From Cochliopodium minus (Eukaryota; Discosea; Himatismenida; Cochliopodiidae), in the NCBI GenBank assembly GCA_024220525.1, contig JAMYWO010000291.1, forward strand, positions 1 through 46,992: DNA of 46,992 bases, read 5' to 3'. Under the pieces are notes generated by a model that was not told where the DNA came from, made no database searches, and saw only the letters and a list, made by a program, of their open reading frames with translations. Of this stretch, positions 33,966 through 46,954 are shown in pieces; position 1 is the first letter of the stretch; each line of letters begins with the position of its first letter. Made by a program: the position numbers and the translations under genes.

Positions 33966-36900
33966 ATGAAATCAGCTGCAAATTTTCTATTCAAGAAGAA
34001 AGATAGCAAGAATAATGAAGATAACAAAAGTTCAAAAGAGGATTATGAAGAAAAATTTGGAGAATCTCTATTGAAATTAGCAAAATATGAAACCCAGATA
34101 GTACCCAAATTAAAGAATAAAATAAAAGAGAAGGATGAGATAATTTATCGTATTTATTCTAATTATTTGAATTTGGAGAATTTGATGAAAGAATTTGGCA
34201 AAGAAGCTCCACTTATGGACAATAAAGAAAAATTAGAAAAGATCTATTTAAAAGTGAAAAAATTGAAAGAAGAGGAGAAGAAATTGGTTGAAGAAGAAAA
34301 GAGAAGAGAGGAAGAGGAGAAAAAGAAAGAAGAAGAGGAGAAGAATAAGATTATTCAAAGACAAAGCACCACCGATCAAAATGATAATAATAATTTAGTA
34401 CCAAAGAAAGAAGAAATTAAATTATCAGCAGATGGTAAATTCCATTTTTTTAAAAAACTATAATGAGTAATTATATCAAACTTATATTTAAATTTTTGGG
34501 ACATATATTGACATATTATCTTAAAATATCGAATTTAGGTGTTTCCAATAGGATCATAAAGGAGATATTGGATACCGAAAAGACATATGTTGAAAATCTC
34601 AGAATATTGAATAAAGATTATTTAGAACCATTGAAAAAGAATGCAACAGATCCTCTCAATAAGTAAAATTCAAATTTTAATTAGAAAAAAATTTCAAATT
34701 TTTCTAAAATCATTCCAAAAGGAAAAAACTTTTGAATCCATTGGAATTTTCTGTTCTCTTTGGGAATGTTCTTGTTTTGATCCAACTAAATGAATCATTT
34801 CTTTCAGAAATTTCACTCAAAATAGTAAAGAAGGAAGTGGAGTACTTTAAAGGAGAAAAGCCTGATGAAAATATCTGTGTTGTGAGAAGTGAGATCTCTG
34901 ATGTTTTCATTCAATTCTCTCCTCTATTTAGAATGTACAAAAATTACATTGCCAACTTACCTGAAGCTTTAAAAATTTTGGGAGATCTCAAATCTAGGTC
35001 GGAGCCCTTTTCAAAGTTCTTGTTATCCACCATCAACCCTTCTGGTATCATTCTTCTTTCAACTTACTTTGTATTTGTTATTTAATATATTTTCATTTTT
35101 AGTAAGATTAACCCTTGATGATTATCTTATCATGCCAATGCAGCGTACTTTTTTTTTACGCTTTTAAAATTTTATCATTTTTTTTTTAACAACACAATTT
35201 ATAACAGGTATTCCAAGATATGTTCTTTTATTACAACAATTACAAAAACACACCGAGAAAACTGATCCATCTTATCCAGGTAATATTATCTCTATAACTT
35301 TTTTTATTTATTATGTATACATTAATATTTTTCATCTTAGGAATTTCAAAGTCTATCGATATATTCAAAGAAGTAGCTGATACATTAAATTCAAGTGTTT
35401 CTGAAAATGAAAAGAACAATAAAATGAGGTCCATATATCTCCAAATTGCAGATTATCCAAAAGATATACTGGGTAACTTAATCCAGCCTTTTCGTAAATT
35501 TGTGAGAGAAGGAGAATTACTATGGTTCAACAATGATGGTCAACATTTCAGCATCTGGATCATTCTTTTTAACGACATCATCATGTTTTGCATTAAGGGA
35601 GATCATTTATTGTTGTTCAGAGAGCAAATGAATCTTTTAGACACTAAGATTACATCTCTTACTACTGTGAATACAGAAGATAAAGAAAACACAAAATATC
35701 TTTGTAGAATTTCTTCAATTGGGAAGAGCACTTTTATCATTGGGTCTGCTTCTGAGAACGAAAAGGATGATTGGTACAAGGCTATTCATGGACTGATTGA
35801 AGAAAGAGAGAAAAAAGCAAATTACAAGAGAATCAAGTCTAAAAGAGACCTCAAAAAATTGGATATTTCCCTTCAAAAGGAATCAAATGAAGCCCCAAAA
35901 GAAGTCTCAGAAGATAACACCCAAGTTCCTTTGTCTAGGAATATTTCCAAAAACAACTTGAAGGGATTATTGGGTCCTATGAAAACACAAGAATTTTTGT
36001 TGAAAAAACAGTTCATAACAGACAAAAAAAGAGTAAAAAATTCTTTTAAATTTATTATTTTAATTTATTTATTTATTTATTTAAAAAGAATTCAGGAGAA
36101 AGTGAAAAGATCAAGTTTAATTTGGACACAATCAGGAATACTCTTTCTCATGTAACCACTTCAAATTCTTTGGATGCTTATTTCTCCGAAGTGGAAAACA
36201 TGAAACCAGAGAGCGAATTGAAGGAACATTTTACTTTGCTCCAAAACACAAGAAAGAGTCTTCTTCAGAAAATCAGTGGACTTGAGAAGATAGCAGTAAA
36301 TATGTCTTTGTCCAAAAAAGAAGAGTCTGAAACTGTTTCCAACCAAAATGTTAACATAGAAATAAAAAGACTAAAAATGACTGTCTCTTACATAAATGAT
36401 AGAGAAGAACAAGTAAATGAAAGACTTGACGTACTTAAAATGATGAATGACCAGTCCTCTACTTCTTCTGAAGACTTGATCAACAATTTCTCCAATCCTT
36501 TCTTCAGAAGTGAATCATCTGATGTTGGAGAAAACAAAACGAAAAGCGATTTGGATGATACTACTTCCGAAGAAGAGGATGTTCCTGATGTTCCTCTATT
36601 CACTGACGCAATAGACTCTGAGGAAAGTGAGGGAGAAAGCGAAAAGGAAGTTGTCAGGGAGGTTCCTCAGCTCCCAATTAATATTCTACAGAGAATATTT
36701 CTCTACTTACAACCAAAAGAGCTTTCTACATGTTGTCAAGTAAACAAAGAGTGGAACAAAAATTGGTAATTTATTTTAATCTTTAAAAAACTTTTTTTTT
36801 TTAATCTTTTTTTTTTTTAAAAAAAAGTTCTGATGATAGAACATGGAAAAAGCATTGCATTTTACATTTCCCTGATCTCCTTGAGATACTCAAATACCAT

Positions 36901-38313
36901 GATTATTCTAATTGGAAACAACTTTGCATCTATGCTTTCAACATCACCACCGAAAACAAAAACTCGGTGCATCTTTCCAAATTGATCAGGAACATCTCCA
37001 AAGTTGACAGAAATATTATTGACAGTCATCTCCAAGAATTCAACAAATATCATCCAAACATGTTCGAACGTATTGCTATTGAAGAAACTTCGAAGAACAT
37101 CCTTTTTCATTTCATGGAAGAGTTGGATCTTTCTGAATCTAGAAATTTTGATATCATCAAACTTTTGATCACTAAATATGGTTGTGATATAAACTTACCA
37201 TCTAAAATAGATGATAGAGGTAAACATACAAATTAAAAAAACTTTTTTTCATTTTAATTACATAACATAAACCTTCAATAAAAAAGGATGGGTCTTTCCT
37301 ATTGAAGTTGCTCTCAATCATAAAAAGAACAAGAAAAAAGTTCTTGATTGGCTCTTTTCTCAAGGAACTAAGTATCTCAAGTTCATTCCCATCACTTTTG
37401 CAAAGAAGTTGATAAGGAGTGGAAACGACGACTTGTTGATGGAGATCTGGGAACATATCCAAGCTTTTGGACAAGTGGAAAGAATTTCAATGGAAATTGT
37501 TAAAAACCCAGGTGTAAGAAAAGAAATGAAAGAAAACACTTTGATATTCAATAAATCTTTTTTATTTTTTTTTTTAGGGTCATTTTAGAAAGGTTCTTAC
37601 AAAGTGTTGTGAAAAAATGGACAAAAACCTTTTGAATCAGTTGATGCATACTCTTTATGAAATCCCACGATTTAAAGATGAAAGAGGGGAGTTTTTGGAT
37701 TGGGATGAGGCGATCGGACAAACCAAAATGAATTCTATGGCCAAGAGGAGAATTTTCAACAACAATAGAAGTATCATTGCAGGGTTTTTCTTCAAGTTGG
37801 GAGCTAGTCCTTTCGTGCAAACAAGGGATATTGGTTTCAGTTCTCTTTTTTGGCTTAAATCTAGATTTCTTTTGTCCAATCAAGACAAATCCGATACCTC
37901 CATCACCAATCCTGTCTCTAAATTGAATCCTTCTTGGAAAAAACTACAGAAAAAGCAAGAAACCAAAGACACTTTGGAACCAAAGAAGATTTGTAAGAAC
38001 TGTTTGATCATTTTTGACGGAAACAAAGAGGATGTTTGCAGATATCATCCCGGTACTATTGAAAACTTTGAGAATAAAAGTTCTGGTGGATTTTTGGGCG
38101 GAATTTCAGTTTATGAATACAAGGAGACTTGGTAAAATAATCTCTTCAACAAAATTCTATTTTAAATTTCTTCTTATTATTAATTTTCTAAAAAGGAACT
38201 GTTGTGGACAAGTTCGTATAGATATTTTCCAAGATTCAAGAAAAATATTCCATCCACATAGAACTGGATGTAAAACTGATAAGAAACATACTCCTATTGA
38301 TATCTTTTTTTAA
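33966..38313 (+). CDS. RhoGEF (DH-PH) fused to F-box, ankyrin-like and CHORD-like parts
   Basis: 11 exons: 33966-34434, 34539-34662, 34722-35044, 35103-35144, 35208-35279, 35341-36032, 36089-36765, 36828-37219, 37287-37513, 37578-38131, 38196-38313; 1229 residues. Order: coiled coil with a KKLEEEE-type charged stretch (1-150); DH domain about 160-400 (IIKEILDTEKTYVENLRILN, DDYLIMPMQRIPRYVLLLQQ); PH domain about 410-530 (WFNNDGQHFSIWIILFND, ENEKDDWYKAIHGLI); Ser/Asp-rich linker; F-box (LPINILQRIFLYLQPKELST); a region with weak ankyrin-like helices (FDIIKLLITKYGCDINLP, PIEVALNHKKN); then a zinc-binding pattern ICKNCLIIF..DVCRYHPG..WNCCG..GCKTDKKH that matches the CHORD signature. DH-PH proteins activate Rho GTPases; an F-box recruits SCF ubiquitin ligase; CHORD is found in RAR1/CHP proteins with HSP90. 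The combination is unusual. It shares a 186-bp divergent intergenic with the aldolase. Confidence 0.87.
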
Positions 38314-38477
38314 TATGATTAAACTATAAATATTTTCCCTCAATCTTCTTTGATTGATGTTGTTTGATCAATTGATATATCTCTCAATTTTTTTATTTTT
38401 CTGTATTTTTTCTTTACAAAAAAATTATATAAAAAATAAAAAAAAATTTGGTTTGAGAAGAGGATAAATATACAAGA

Positions 38478-41307
38478 ATGATTGAATCAAATGATAAGAA
38501 AAGGAAAATAGATCTCATTTTGCCCATCAAACAATCCTCCCGAAATGATGAGCCCTTATTCGAAAAGAATAAATTCGATCAAGAGATTGATAAATTTTTA
38601 TCAAAGAAAATCAAAGAAGGAAAAAGAAAATTGACACAAGCTCATATTGTAAGATTTATTGAATGGAATTCCTCTTCAATTAATGCCATGTGCGTTAATC
38701 CTACTGAGAATATGATTGCCATTGGCAGATCTGATGCTTCTATAGAAATAAGAAATATCAAAGGAAATGTATTTTATAAGAGAATTCCAGGAATACATGG
38801 AAATAAAACTGCAGGAAGAATACAATGTATGTGTTGGATAAATTCCAAGGTATAAAAAAAATAAAGAAAAAAAAGTAAATTGATAAAAAATGGAAAATAA
38901 TCAACATTAAAATGATATTGATATAGAAGCATTAACGAGATAATCTTTTAAAAAAATAAATATATCTTTGAATATTCAAAAAAAATCATTAACATATCAC
39001 TCAATAAAAGATAAATAACAAGAATGTTGAGTTATTGCTCACAGCTGGATTGAATGGATTTTTCACATTATGGGATCTTGAGACCCTCAAAGAAAAACAA
39101 ACCTTCAACTCTTTTGGGGGAGCGATATGGAGCATGAAACAAAACTTTGACTCCACTAAATTGGCTTTGGGATGTGAGGATGGAACAATCAGAATATTTG
39201 AAGTAGAAGAGGGAGAAATAAGATACAAATCTTTCTTGAAATCAAACAACATAGAAGGTAAAATTTTTTTTATTTCATAAAGATTAATATTCTATTAATT
39301 TCCCAAAACATTTTTAAAAATTTAGAATATGTAAAAACAACTTATTTATTTCCAAACAACAAAACAATTTGTTCTTTTTATTTATTTTGTGATTTGTTTT
39401 CATTTTAATCTAAATATTAATTCTTTTATTCACTTCTTTATTAATTTATTATTAAAACTTGACAAAACATCTTCATTTACTATTATATAAAGCATTTTGT
39501 TTTATTTCATAAAATCAAAAACATCTTCATTTAAATATATTTAAAAACATCTTATACATTTGAACATTTAGTGAGAATTTTGTCTTTGGCATGGAGCCCA
39601 GACGGAAATGTACTTGCTGCAGGAAACAACGCAGGGTCTATCCAAGTTTACAACATGAAAACCGAAAAACTAAAGTTTGTGATCGACTCCAAAAGCAAAA
39701 AAGCTACACCTGTCTACATTTGGGCGTTGGAGATTTTGAATGACGTCACTATTTGTTCTGGTGATTCACAAGGTAGAACCATGTTTTGGGACGGAATTAC
39801 CGGTACTTTGCTTCAGTCTTTTGATTCTCATCAGTCCGATATCTTGGTGATTGCGAAAGATAAAAACGAGAATATTTATCTTTCTGGTGTCGATCAAAAA
39901 GTATGTAAGTACACAAAAAACAAATATGTAAGATTTTTTTTTTCATTTTTATTTTTTTTTTTATTAATTCGATATTTTTTTGTTTTTATTCATTTTTCTT
40001 TTTTAAAACTTATTTTTAAAAAGAATTCTAAATGGGTAGAAAAATCTATCATGAGATTCCACACCAATGATGTCAATTCATTGTGTGTCGCGAATGGAAA
40101 TTTAATCTCAGGAAGTTTGGACACCAGATTTTTCTCTATTCCTCTGGACCAGTTCGAACTCTACAGAGGTGGCAAAACTCACGTCTTTCCCTATCAAGAG
40201 ACAATCAAGTTTTCAAGAAATTCCAGGTTTATTGGTTATCTAGATCGCAGAAAATTCTCTATCTATGCTTTGTCCCCTTCAATAAATGAAAAAGGATATT
40301 TTTTAAAGTAAATATTGATTATTTTTATTTTTTATTTTTATTTTTATTTTTTATTTGGTTTTTATTTTTTATTTTTTATTTTTTATTTTTTTAATAGAGG
40401 AGATAAAGTAAATGTGGATTATATTCCAGTTATTCAATTTAAAACAGACAATCTTGACAATATAAGTTGTACTGCAATGACAGAAGACACTGATTACGTT
40501 GCTTTTTCTTCAGTGAGCAAAATCTTCCTTTACAAGTTGGACATCACAGAAAATACCATTTCTTTGAATGTTGTTGATTTGCCAGAGAATCTCGCTAAAC
40601 TCAGTGCGACAAAGATGTTGTTCAAAAAATTCGAAAAAAAAAACTATTTTATTTTTGTCGAAAAAGATTTGTTCATCCACATCTATGACTTGGAAAACGG
40701 AAAAACTCAAACATTTGATCTTGCTTCACATATCAAATCTAACCAAAACATTCCTACTCATGGTTCCCTCGGAAATTCCATCCACCAAGTCACTATTTCT
40801 TCAGATGCGCAGTGGTTGGCTTGCAGTGATGTCTGTGGGAACATTTTCGTCTTCAATTTGAATACTTTTTCTTTCCATCACCTCCTCGTCAATAATGCAA
40901 GAAAGGAGCTCTATCACATCGGCTTTAACCCTTATTTGGATAGTGAAGATCCTTGTGTTTCTCACTTGGTTATGTTGTATAATCCCATCGTTTTTGTCAT
41001 TTTTGACGTCAAAGATAAGCAAGAATACAAGTATAATAGTCCCCGCCCTCTCAACAACTTCAATCGTTTGATTCATGGAATTTGTTTTAAACCCCACAAA
41101 AAGTTCAAAGTTTACTTTTATGGTTATGATCACCGTGGCTCCCTTGATTACTTTCCCAACAAAAACTCTAAACTTTCTTATGAAATGATAGAGGGTATCG
41201 TGGGTTTTTCTTATTTCGATCAGAACGAACTTGTTTTGGTGAAGAGAACTTATGCTGACATTGCCAAAACCCTTCCTTTTGGTTTTGTCAAAAAGAAATA
41301 CTTTTAA
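38478..41307 (+). CDS. UTP4: UTP4/cirhin-like WD40 protein of the small-subunit processome
   Basis: Five exons: 38478-38849, 39011-39257 (or from 39023), 39572-39927, 40024-40307, 40398-41307; 722 or 718 residues. A WD-repeat protein of the t-UTP complex for 18S pre-rRNA transcription and processing in the nucleolus (family knowledge). Signatures: HIVRFIEWNSSSINAMCVNP, IAIGRSDASIEIRNI, LALGCEDGTIRIFEV, RILSLAWSPDGNVLAAGNN, ICSGDSQGRTMFWDGITGTL, DVNSLCVANGNLISGSLDTR, then a second propeller ending KTLPFGFVKKKYF. The N-terminal 60 residues before the first repeat are a charged extension. The intron at 39258-39571 is long at 314 nt but shows nothing else. The intron before the last exon holds a T-rich array. 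Confidence 0.92.
40320..40392. repeat. T-rich heptamer-like array in a UTP4 intron
   Basis: TTTTTTA and TTTTTA units filling the intron between 40307 and 40398, so these arrays are not restricted to the CLU-LRR-SPRY genes. Confidence 0.8.
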
Positions 41308-41525
41308 ATCTTTTCTTCTTTATTATTTAATCATTTTAAAATTAATAAATTAATTTATTCTTATCAAGATAGTTTTTTTTTTTTTAAGCAAAAACGGAAT
41401 TTTTCTTTTGCGGAAGAAAAAAATACTTTTTTTGAATGAATAATGTGAGATAATTTTTGAATTATACCTTTATCTTTTTTTGCATAAACACATCAAAATT
41501 AATTTTCAAAAAAAAAAAAAGAAAA

Positions 41526-42754
41526 ATGAAAAAAATAAAGTTGGTAAAGACAATAAGTGAATTTAAAAAATGGAATAAGGAAAATATGGTCAATAATAAA
41601 ACACTCGGATTTGTAAATTTTAAAAAAATCTTTTTAAATTCCCTCAATAAACTTTTTTTTTTGTAGGTTCCAACAATGGGTTATTTACATAAGGGTTATA
41701 AAGAAATTATTTCTTTCATAAATTAGATAAAATAATTGATTTAGGGCATGTATCTTTGGTTGACAGAGTAAATTATTATTCTTTTGAATTTTTAAATGAG
41801 AAAATATTAAATAAATTATAAATTATTTTAAAAGGCAAAAAAAGAAAATGATTTTGTAGCTTCTTCAATCTTTGTGAACCCCACACAATTCGCTCCAAAT
41901 GAAGACTTGGATAAGTATCCTAGGAATTTGGAAGGAGATTTAAAGATGTTGGAAGAGAAAGGAGTGGATATTGTGTTCGCACCCGAAACAAAAGAAATGT
42001 ACCCAACAGGATTTAAAACTTTTGTAGAGCTAGATAAATTCAATGATTTTTCTGAGGGAAAAGCAAGTAAAAATAAAATTCAATTAAAAATTAAAAAATT
42101 AACATATTTAAAAAAAAGGACCTGGATTTTTTAGAGGTAAACAAAAAAAAAATTTTTTTTATTTTTTTAACAAAAACTTTTAAAATTAATTAGGTGTTGC
42201 TACAATAGTAACGAAACTTTTTAACATTGTTCAACCTGACAAAGTTTATTTCGGTCAAAAAGACTTTGTTCAAACTATTGCTATAAAAACAATGATAAGA
42301 GATTTGAATATGCCCATAGAAATGGTTGTGTGTCCTACTGTGAGAGAAAATGACGGGTTGGCGATGAGCAGCAGAAACAGTTATTTGTCAAATCAAGAAA
42401 GAATGGATTCGACCATCATTTACAAAGCTCTTTCTTCTGCATCACAAAAATTTATTTCTTCAGGAGGAAAAATAAAAGTAATTTTAATGTTAATTATTTT
42501 ATTTTTTTTATTTTTATTTTTCAAATTTTTTTTTTACTTTTTTAAAGGTGTCTGATCTTTCAAATCATATTAAAGATTTGATTCGTACCAAATCTCAACA
42601 AATTGATTATGTTATTGTCAGTGATATGTTTGATGCTTCTGAGTTTTCAGAGAATGATACTATTCCTTCTGACAAAAGCATTTGTATTTCTGTTGCTTGT
42701 AAGATAGGAAAGACGAGATTGATTGATAACATTGTTATTGATTCAGTGAATTAA
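41526..42754 (+). CDS. panC: Pantothenate synthetase (pantoate-beta-alanine ligase)
   Basis: Seven exons: 41526-41612, 41667-41694, 41745-41767, 41835-42066, 42119-42136, 42194-42477, 42548-42754; 292 residues. It joins pantoate and beta-alanine with ATP in vitamin B5/coenzyme A synthesis. Family blocks: [18 protein letters not shown] with the HxGH nucleotide motif, [53 protein letters not shown], and [15 protein letters not shown] carrying the KMSKS-like SSR. Length and order match the whole enzyme, with no fused partner. The N-terminal active-site region is cut into unusually small exons of 28, 23 and 18 nt. No targeting peptide is evident, so it is probably cytosolic. No other pantothenate gene lies nearby. 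Confidence 0.95.
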
Positions 42755-42991
42755 AGATAAAAGAAAATTTTTTGTGAAATTTTAAAATTTTTATTCTCTG
42801 AATTTTTAAATATCAATTTTTTTAACAACAAAGAAACATTTGTTTGAAAGAAACACTATATTCAAAAAGATTATTTATCTAATGAGAAATTGAGTTTTTG
42901 AATTTGGATTGAGTATTCCTGCTTTAACAAAAAATTTACAGTTACTGAAGAAAGGAAATTTAATTATAAAAAAAAGTATTGAGATATTCAG

Positions 42992-45900
42992 ATGGAACCA
43001 CAGTATCTCATTGATTATATTAACTATTATGATGAAGATAAAAGGGATGGTGAGAATTATAAATATGTTGAAGAGAAGGAGGATGATGATAGTGATGAGG
43101 ATCCCTTTGCTGATATCAGACCCTTGCCTTTTAACATCCAATCAACATCAAAAAAAGAGAATAAAGAAGAAGGGAGAAAGATTAATGGAAATATGTTCAA
43201 TAATGATCCTCAGGATGCATTTGATAATGATAAAGAGGATATAGATGAGAATAAATCATCTTCTACCAATTATGAAGAGAATGATATTCATTATTACAAG
43301 CCTTTGAGTGCTAGCGATTCCAATAGTGCACTCAATTTAACGTTATGCAGTCCAAGGGAAAAGAATAATGAAAAAGATGATAAGGATACACCATTGAATG
43401 TATTTGATAAAGAAGATAAACTAGAATTTACATTAAATAATTTATCAGAAGATACCTCCAATTATGATGATATTGATTATCAAGCAATTTCACCAAGACC
43501 ACTTGATTTGAAGGATCAAAAAAATATATCAACAGATAATACCAAAGTGAATAAGAATATTTATGATAATATAAGCACCAATCTAAATCTGAATTTCCAA
43601 TCAACATCCAATCCATTTTTGAACGATAAATATCACGATATAGAAACAGATCTAATTGAATCTCCCAAGGGTAACATCAGACCTCCCATAGATATCTTAA
43701 ATAACAGCATAATAGATCCAAATAATATTTCTTCGAGCCCTATAATGGGAAAGATTGGTAGAGATACAGAGAACAAATATGATTTTGATTATCAGCTGGT
43801 TACTCCAAAAAAAGAAGGTGATCTAAAAAATCATCTCTATATTGAAAATGATCTCGATACATCCAAATCACCACTCAATTATAAAGAACATAATGATTCT
43901 TCCAACAGTGATTTGTCCAACAAATCAATCGAGATAAATGATCAATCAATCAAAGAGAATCTCATCAACAACAAGAATAAAAGTAATGAAAACAACATCA
44001 CTAAAAGTGAGAGCAATAATAGCTCTAGTGACTTTTTTGTGGTGAGACCAATAAGTAGGGAGATTAGCATGATCAATCTCCACAACCCTATTAACCAACA
44101 AGATACAAGAAGGAAGCTTATCAATCCTACTGATCCTTTGGAGATTATCAAAGGAAATGTCAACAAGATGAAAGGGCAGGAATCAAAGGTAAAACCTTAA
44201 ATTTTAGAGATCAAATTTTTTTTCTTTTTTTAACTATTTAATTATTAAACAGAAAAAAATACTGGAAATCATAGAAAAATGCAAAGATTATAATTCTTTT
44301 TTGATTGAAATGGCAAAACATAATCCTTTTCTGTAACATTTTATAATTTTAATTTTTGTTTTTTAATCATATTCTAACATCAAAAAAAAAACTAAAGAAA
44401 TTTGGTTGAAACAAGTCTTGAATTACCATTAACAAACGTATTTAACTTATCTTGGAACGAAAAGTTCCAAAATTTGGTTGCTGGAGGAGAAGACAAATAC
44501 GAAGAGTTGACACAATTAGGAAACGACTTCGTCGCCACTGCTTCTAAATATGGTAAAATAATCATTTCTGAGCTTTATCTGGATTATCACGAAAAATCAA
44601 TCAAACCTTTAATGTTCGGAGGTAAATCTAAAATTTAATAATATTCATTTTAATATTTTTTTATTTTTTTATTGTTATATTACATTTTGATTGTTTATTT
44701 ATTTTGTTAGGGGTGATGGGAGGATTGAAATATTGTTGTCAAGGAATATTCTTCAAATTTGCATTGGATACTGAAAAAGGATTGTATAGAGGTGATCAAA
44801 ATGCAATGAAATCTGCGGGACGTAATATCTAACATTTTCAATATTTTTCCATAATTTTTTATCTTTATTTTAAAAAGATGAATTAAAAAGTTTGATAAGT
44901 ATTACAAATTGTCGAATTGAAGGTAATTATAATTTATAAATAAAAAGCATTTAATATTTTTAATTACAATTATTTTTAATAACAATTACTTTTAATTAGG
45001 AATACATCTTCCATTGATGGCACTGATAGATTACAGAGGATACAGGTTGATTTGTTCTACCATTCTTCCTATTTCAAAAAGTACTCTCAAATATGGTTCC
45101 TCAGGTACGAAAACAATTAGTTTTCATTTATTAATTAATTAAATATTTGAAATAGATGGAGGAAAAACTGTTAAAAACGATTCAAGTATGATCAACGAAA
45201 AAATGCAAATTTTAGCTAAAGAATTGAACATTAGTGATCACAAAGTTAAAAACCCCTTTAAATGTTTTAATTGATTTTTGTTTTTATTACTTTTTTTTTC
45301 TTTCTTTTTGGGTAGGTTTTGAATGTAAATATTTTTGGACCTGGTGACATTGAAGGACACATTGGAACAGATGGGAGATTTTGTAAGACCAATTTTCATT
45401 CATTTTTTCATTTATTCCTTGATTTTGATTTATTTTAAATCAGATCTCGTTGATCTTGCAAGGTTATTCCCTCCAGAGCCTCCAAAGAAAGAATCTCCTC
45501 ATACCATTTGGTTTCAATATTTGAGGTAAATATATTAAAGTCATTTAATTTGTGTTTTATACAATTTAACATGTTATTTTTTTTTCTCAAAAAAAAAAGA
45601 CCTGAATTTGTTAGAACTTTAGAGTAACTTCCAAAAAAAAAAATTTATAAATTTTTTCATTTCAATTCTAAAATCTAAAAAGGATACCACTTTGTTCAGG
45701 TATTTTTTTCTTTAATTTTTAATTATCATAAATTTTACAATCGAAAAAGATACATTCTCAGGTTGGGACAAAAATGATCCAAACAAATCTAAACATGCAA
45801 AAGACATTAAACAAGTAGTCAAAGTATTATACAACAAAGTAATTCCTGGTTTTGCTTCAAATTTGGACAAATTCAATGATCACAATCCAGAAGCTAAAAT

Positions 45901-46866
45901 AAGGATTTCAGAAATGCTTCACAGAGAAGGTATTAATTGTAGACATTTGGGTATTGTTAGATATTTGTGTAATAAAAAAGCTGTATTGCAAATTCTCATC
46001 ACAGAGATGGTTAAAAAATTTTTATTATTTTAAAATTTTTCTTTTTTTTTAATTAAATTTTTATTTTTATTTTTTAAATTTAATTTTTTTATTTTTTATT
46101 TTTAAATACTTTTAAAAGGTTGCAAGAGCTTTAAAAGTAAATATTCAGTCAAAATTGAGAGAAGAAATGAAAAAATTAAGATTATCAGAAGAAGAACCAT
46201 ACAGAATCCTTCTCGTCAAAGAATTCAATCTTATCCTAGGTTGCAGTATCAACTCAAACATATTTTGGAACAAAGAAGTAAAAATTTTGGTTCTTGAAAA
46301 GTTCGGACAAAAAGCTCTTTTTGAAGAAGAAAAACTTCCCACTCATGACTTGAGATTTTCTTTGGTTTCTTCCACTTTGCTTTTCAAAAGAATCTTTTTT
46401 CTTCTCGGAGTTCAGCTGACTAGAAAGGCAAAGAGAGATCTTTTCTTGAATTTAGATAAGAGCAGTTCTCATTTCGAGTTTATTTGTAAAAAATAAATAC
46501 TAAAAAATATTATTTTTTAATGTTTATTAATTTTTTTTTATTATTTTTATTAATTTTTTTTTCTTTTCAGCGAATGATATTGAAAAAGTTCAAGCAAGAG
46601 GTAAAATATTTAAGAATATCATTTTTGGTTTTTACTTTTAATACTTATTTATTTTAGCTAAACATAGTAATTTGATTGATTTCTCTGCAAGTTGTTCACT
46701 TGTCAACAAGTATTTTAAATTTTTAAAATAATCAAATTTAATTTTAAACAAATTATTTTAAAAAAGGGCATACAAATTTTTTGAAGTAAAGAATGGAGAA
46801 GCAGAATGTTTGAGAATGTTCAAAATGGCAAACTCTAAATTCAAAGACGCAGCTGCATCTCTATCT
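42992..46866 (+). CDS. CLU-LRR-SPRY protein, 5' part (copy E), running off the window
   Basis: Sixteen exons: 42992-44188, 44253-44332, 44398-44621, 44711-44821, 44878-44922, 45000-45104, 45156-45244, 45316-45382, 45444-45525, 45600-45623, 45683-45699, 45750-46009, 46119-46485, 46571-46600, 46658-46709, 46767-46866. Exon 1 (399 codons) is the longest disordered N terminus of the family: acidic, rich in Asn, Asp and Ser, with DGENYKYVEE, DEDPFADIRP, NYDDIDYQAIS, DYQLVTP and the shared closing block DPLEIIKGNV. Then come the IEMAKHNPFL helix, the CLU core (WNEKFQNLVAGGEDKYEELT, GTDGRF, VDLARLFPPEPPKK, LLRP replaced by YLRP) and the central helical region (EMLHREGINCRHLG). It stops in phase 0 after AAASLS, followed by (TAAAAAA)n to the window end. 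Copy C (11991-14919) supplies exactly the next exon; E+C would encode 1513 residues. Confidence 0.88.
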
Positions 46867-46914
46867 GTAAAATAAATTAATAAATAAAAATTAAAAAATA
46901 AATAAAAAATCAAA

Positions 46915-46917
46915 TAT

Positions 46918-46954
<37 letters not shown>

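Noticed and set aside
43428-44166. Minus-strand open frames opposite the copy E N terminus
   Set aside because: They are shadows of the Asn/Asp-rich first exon, with no homology or splice support.
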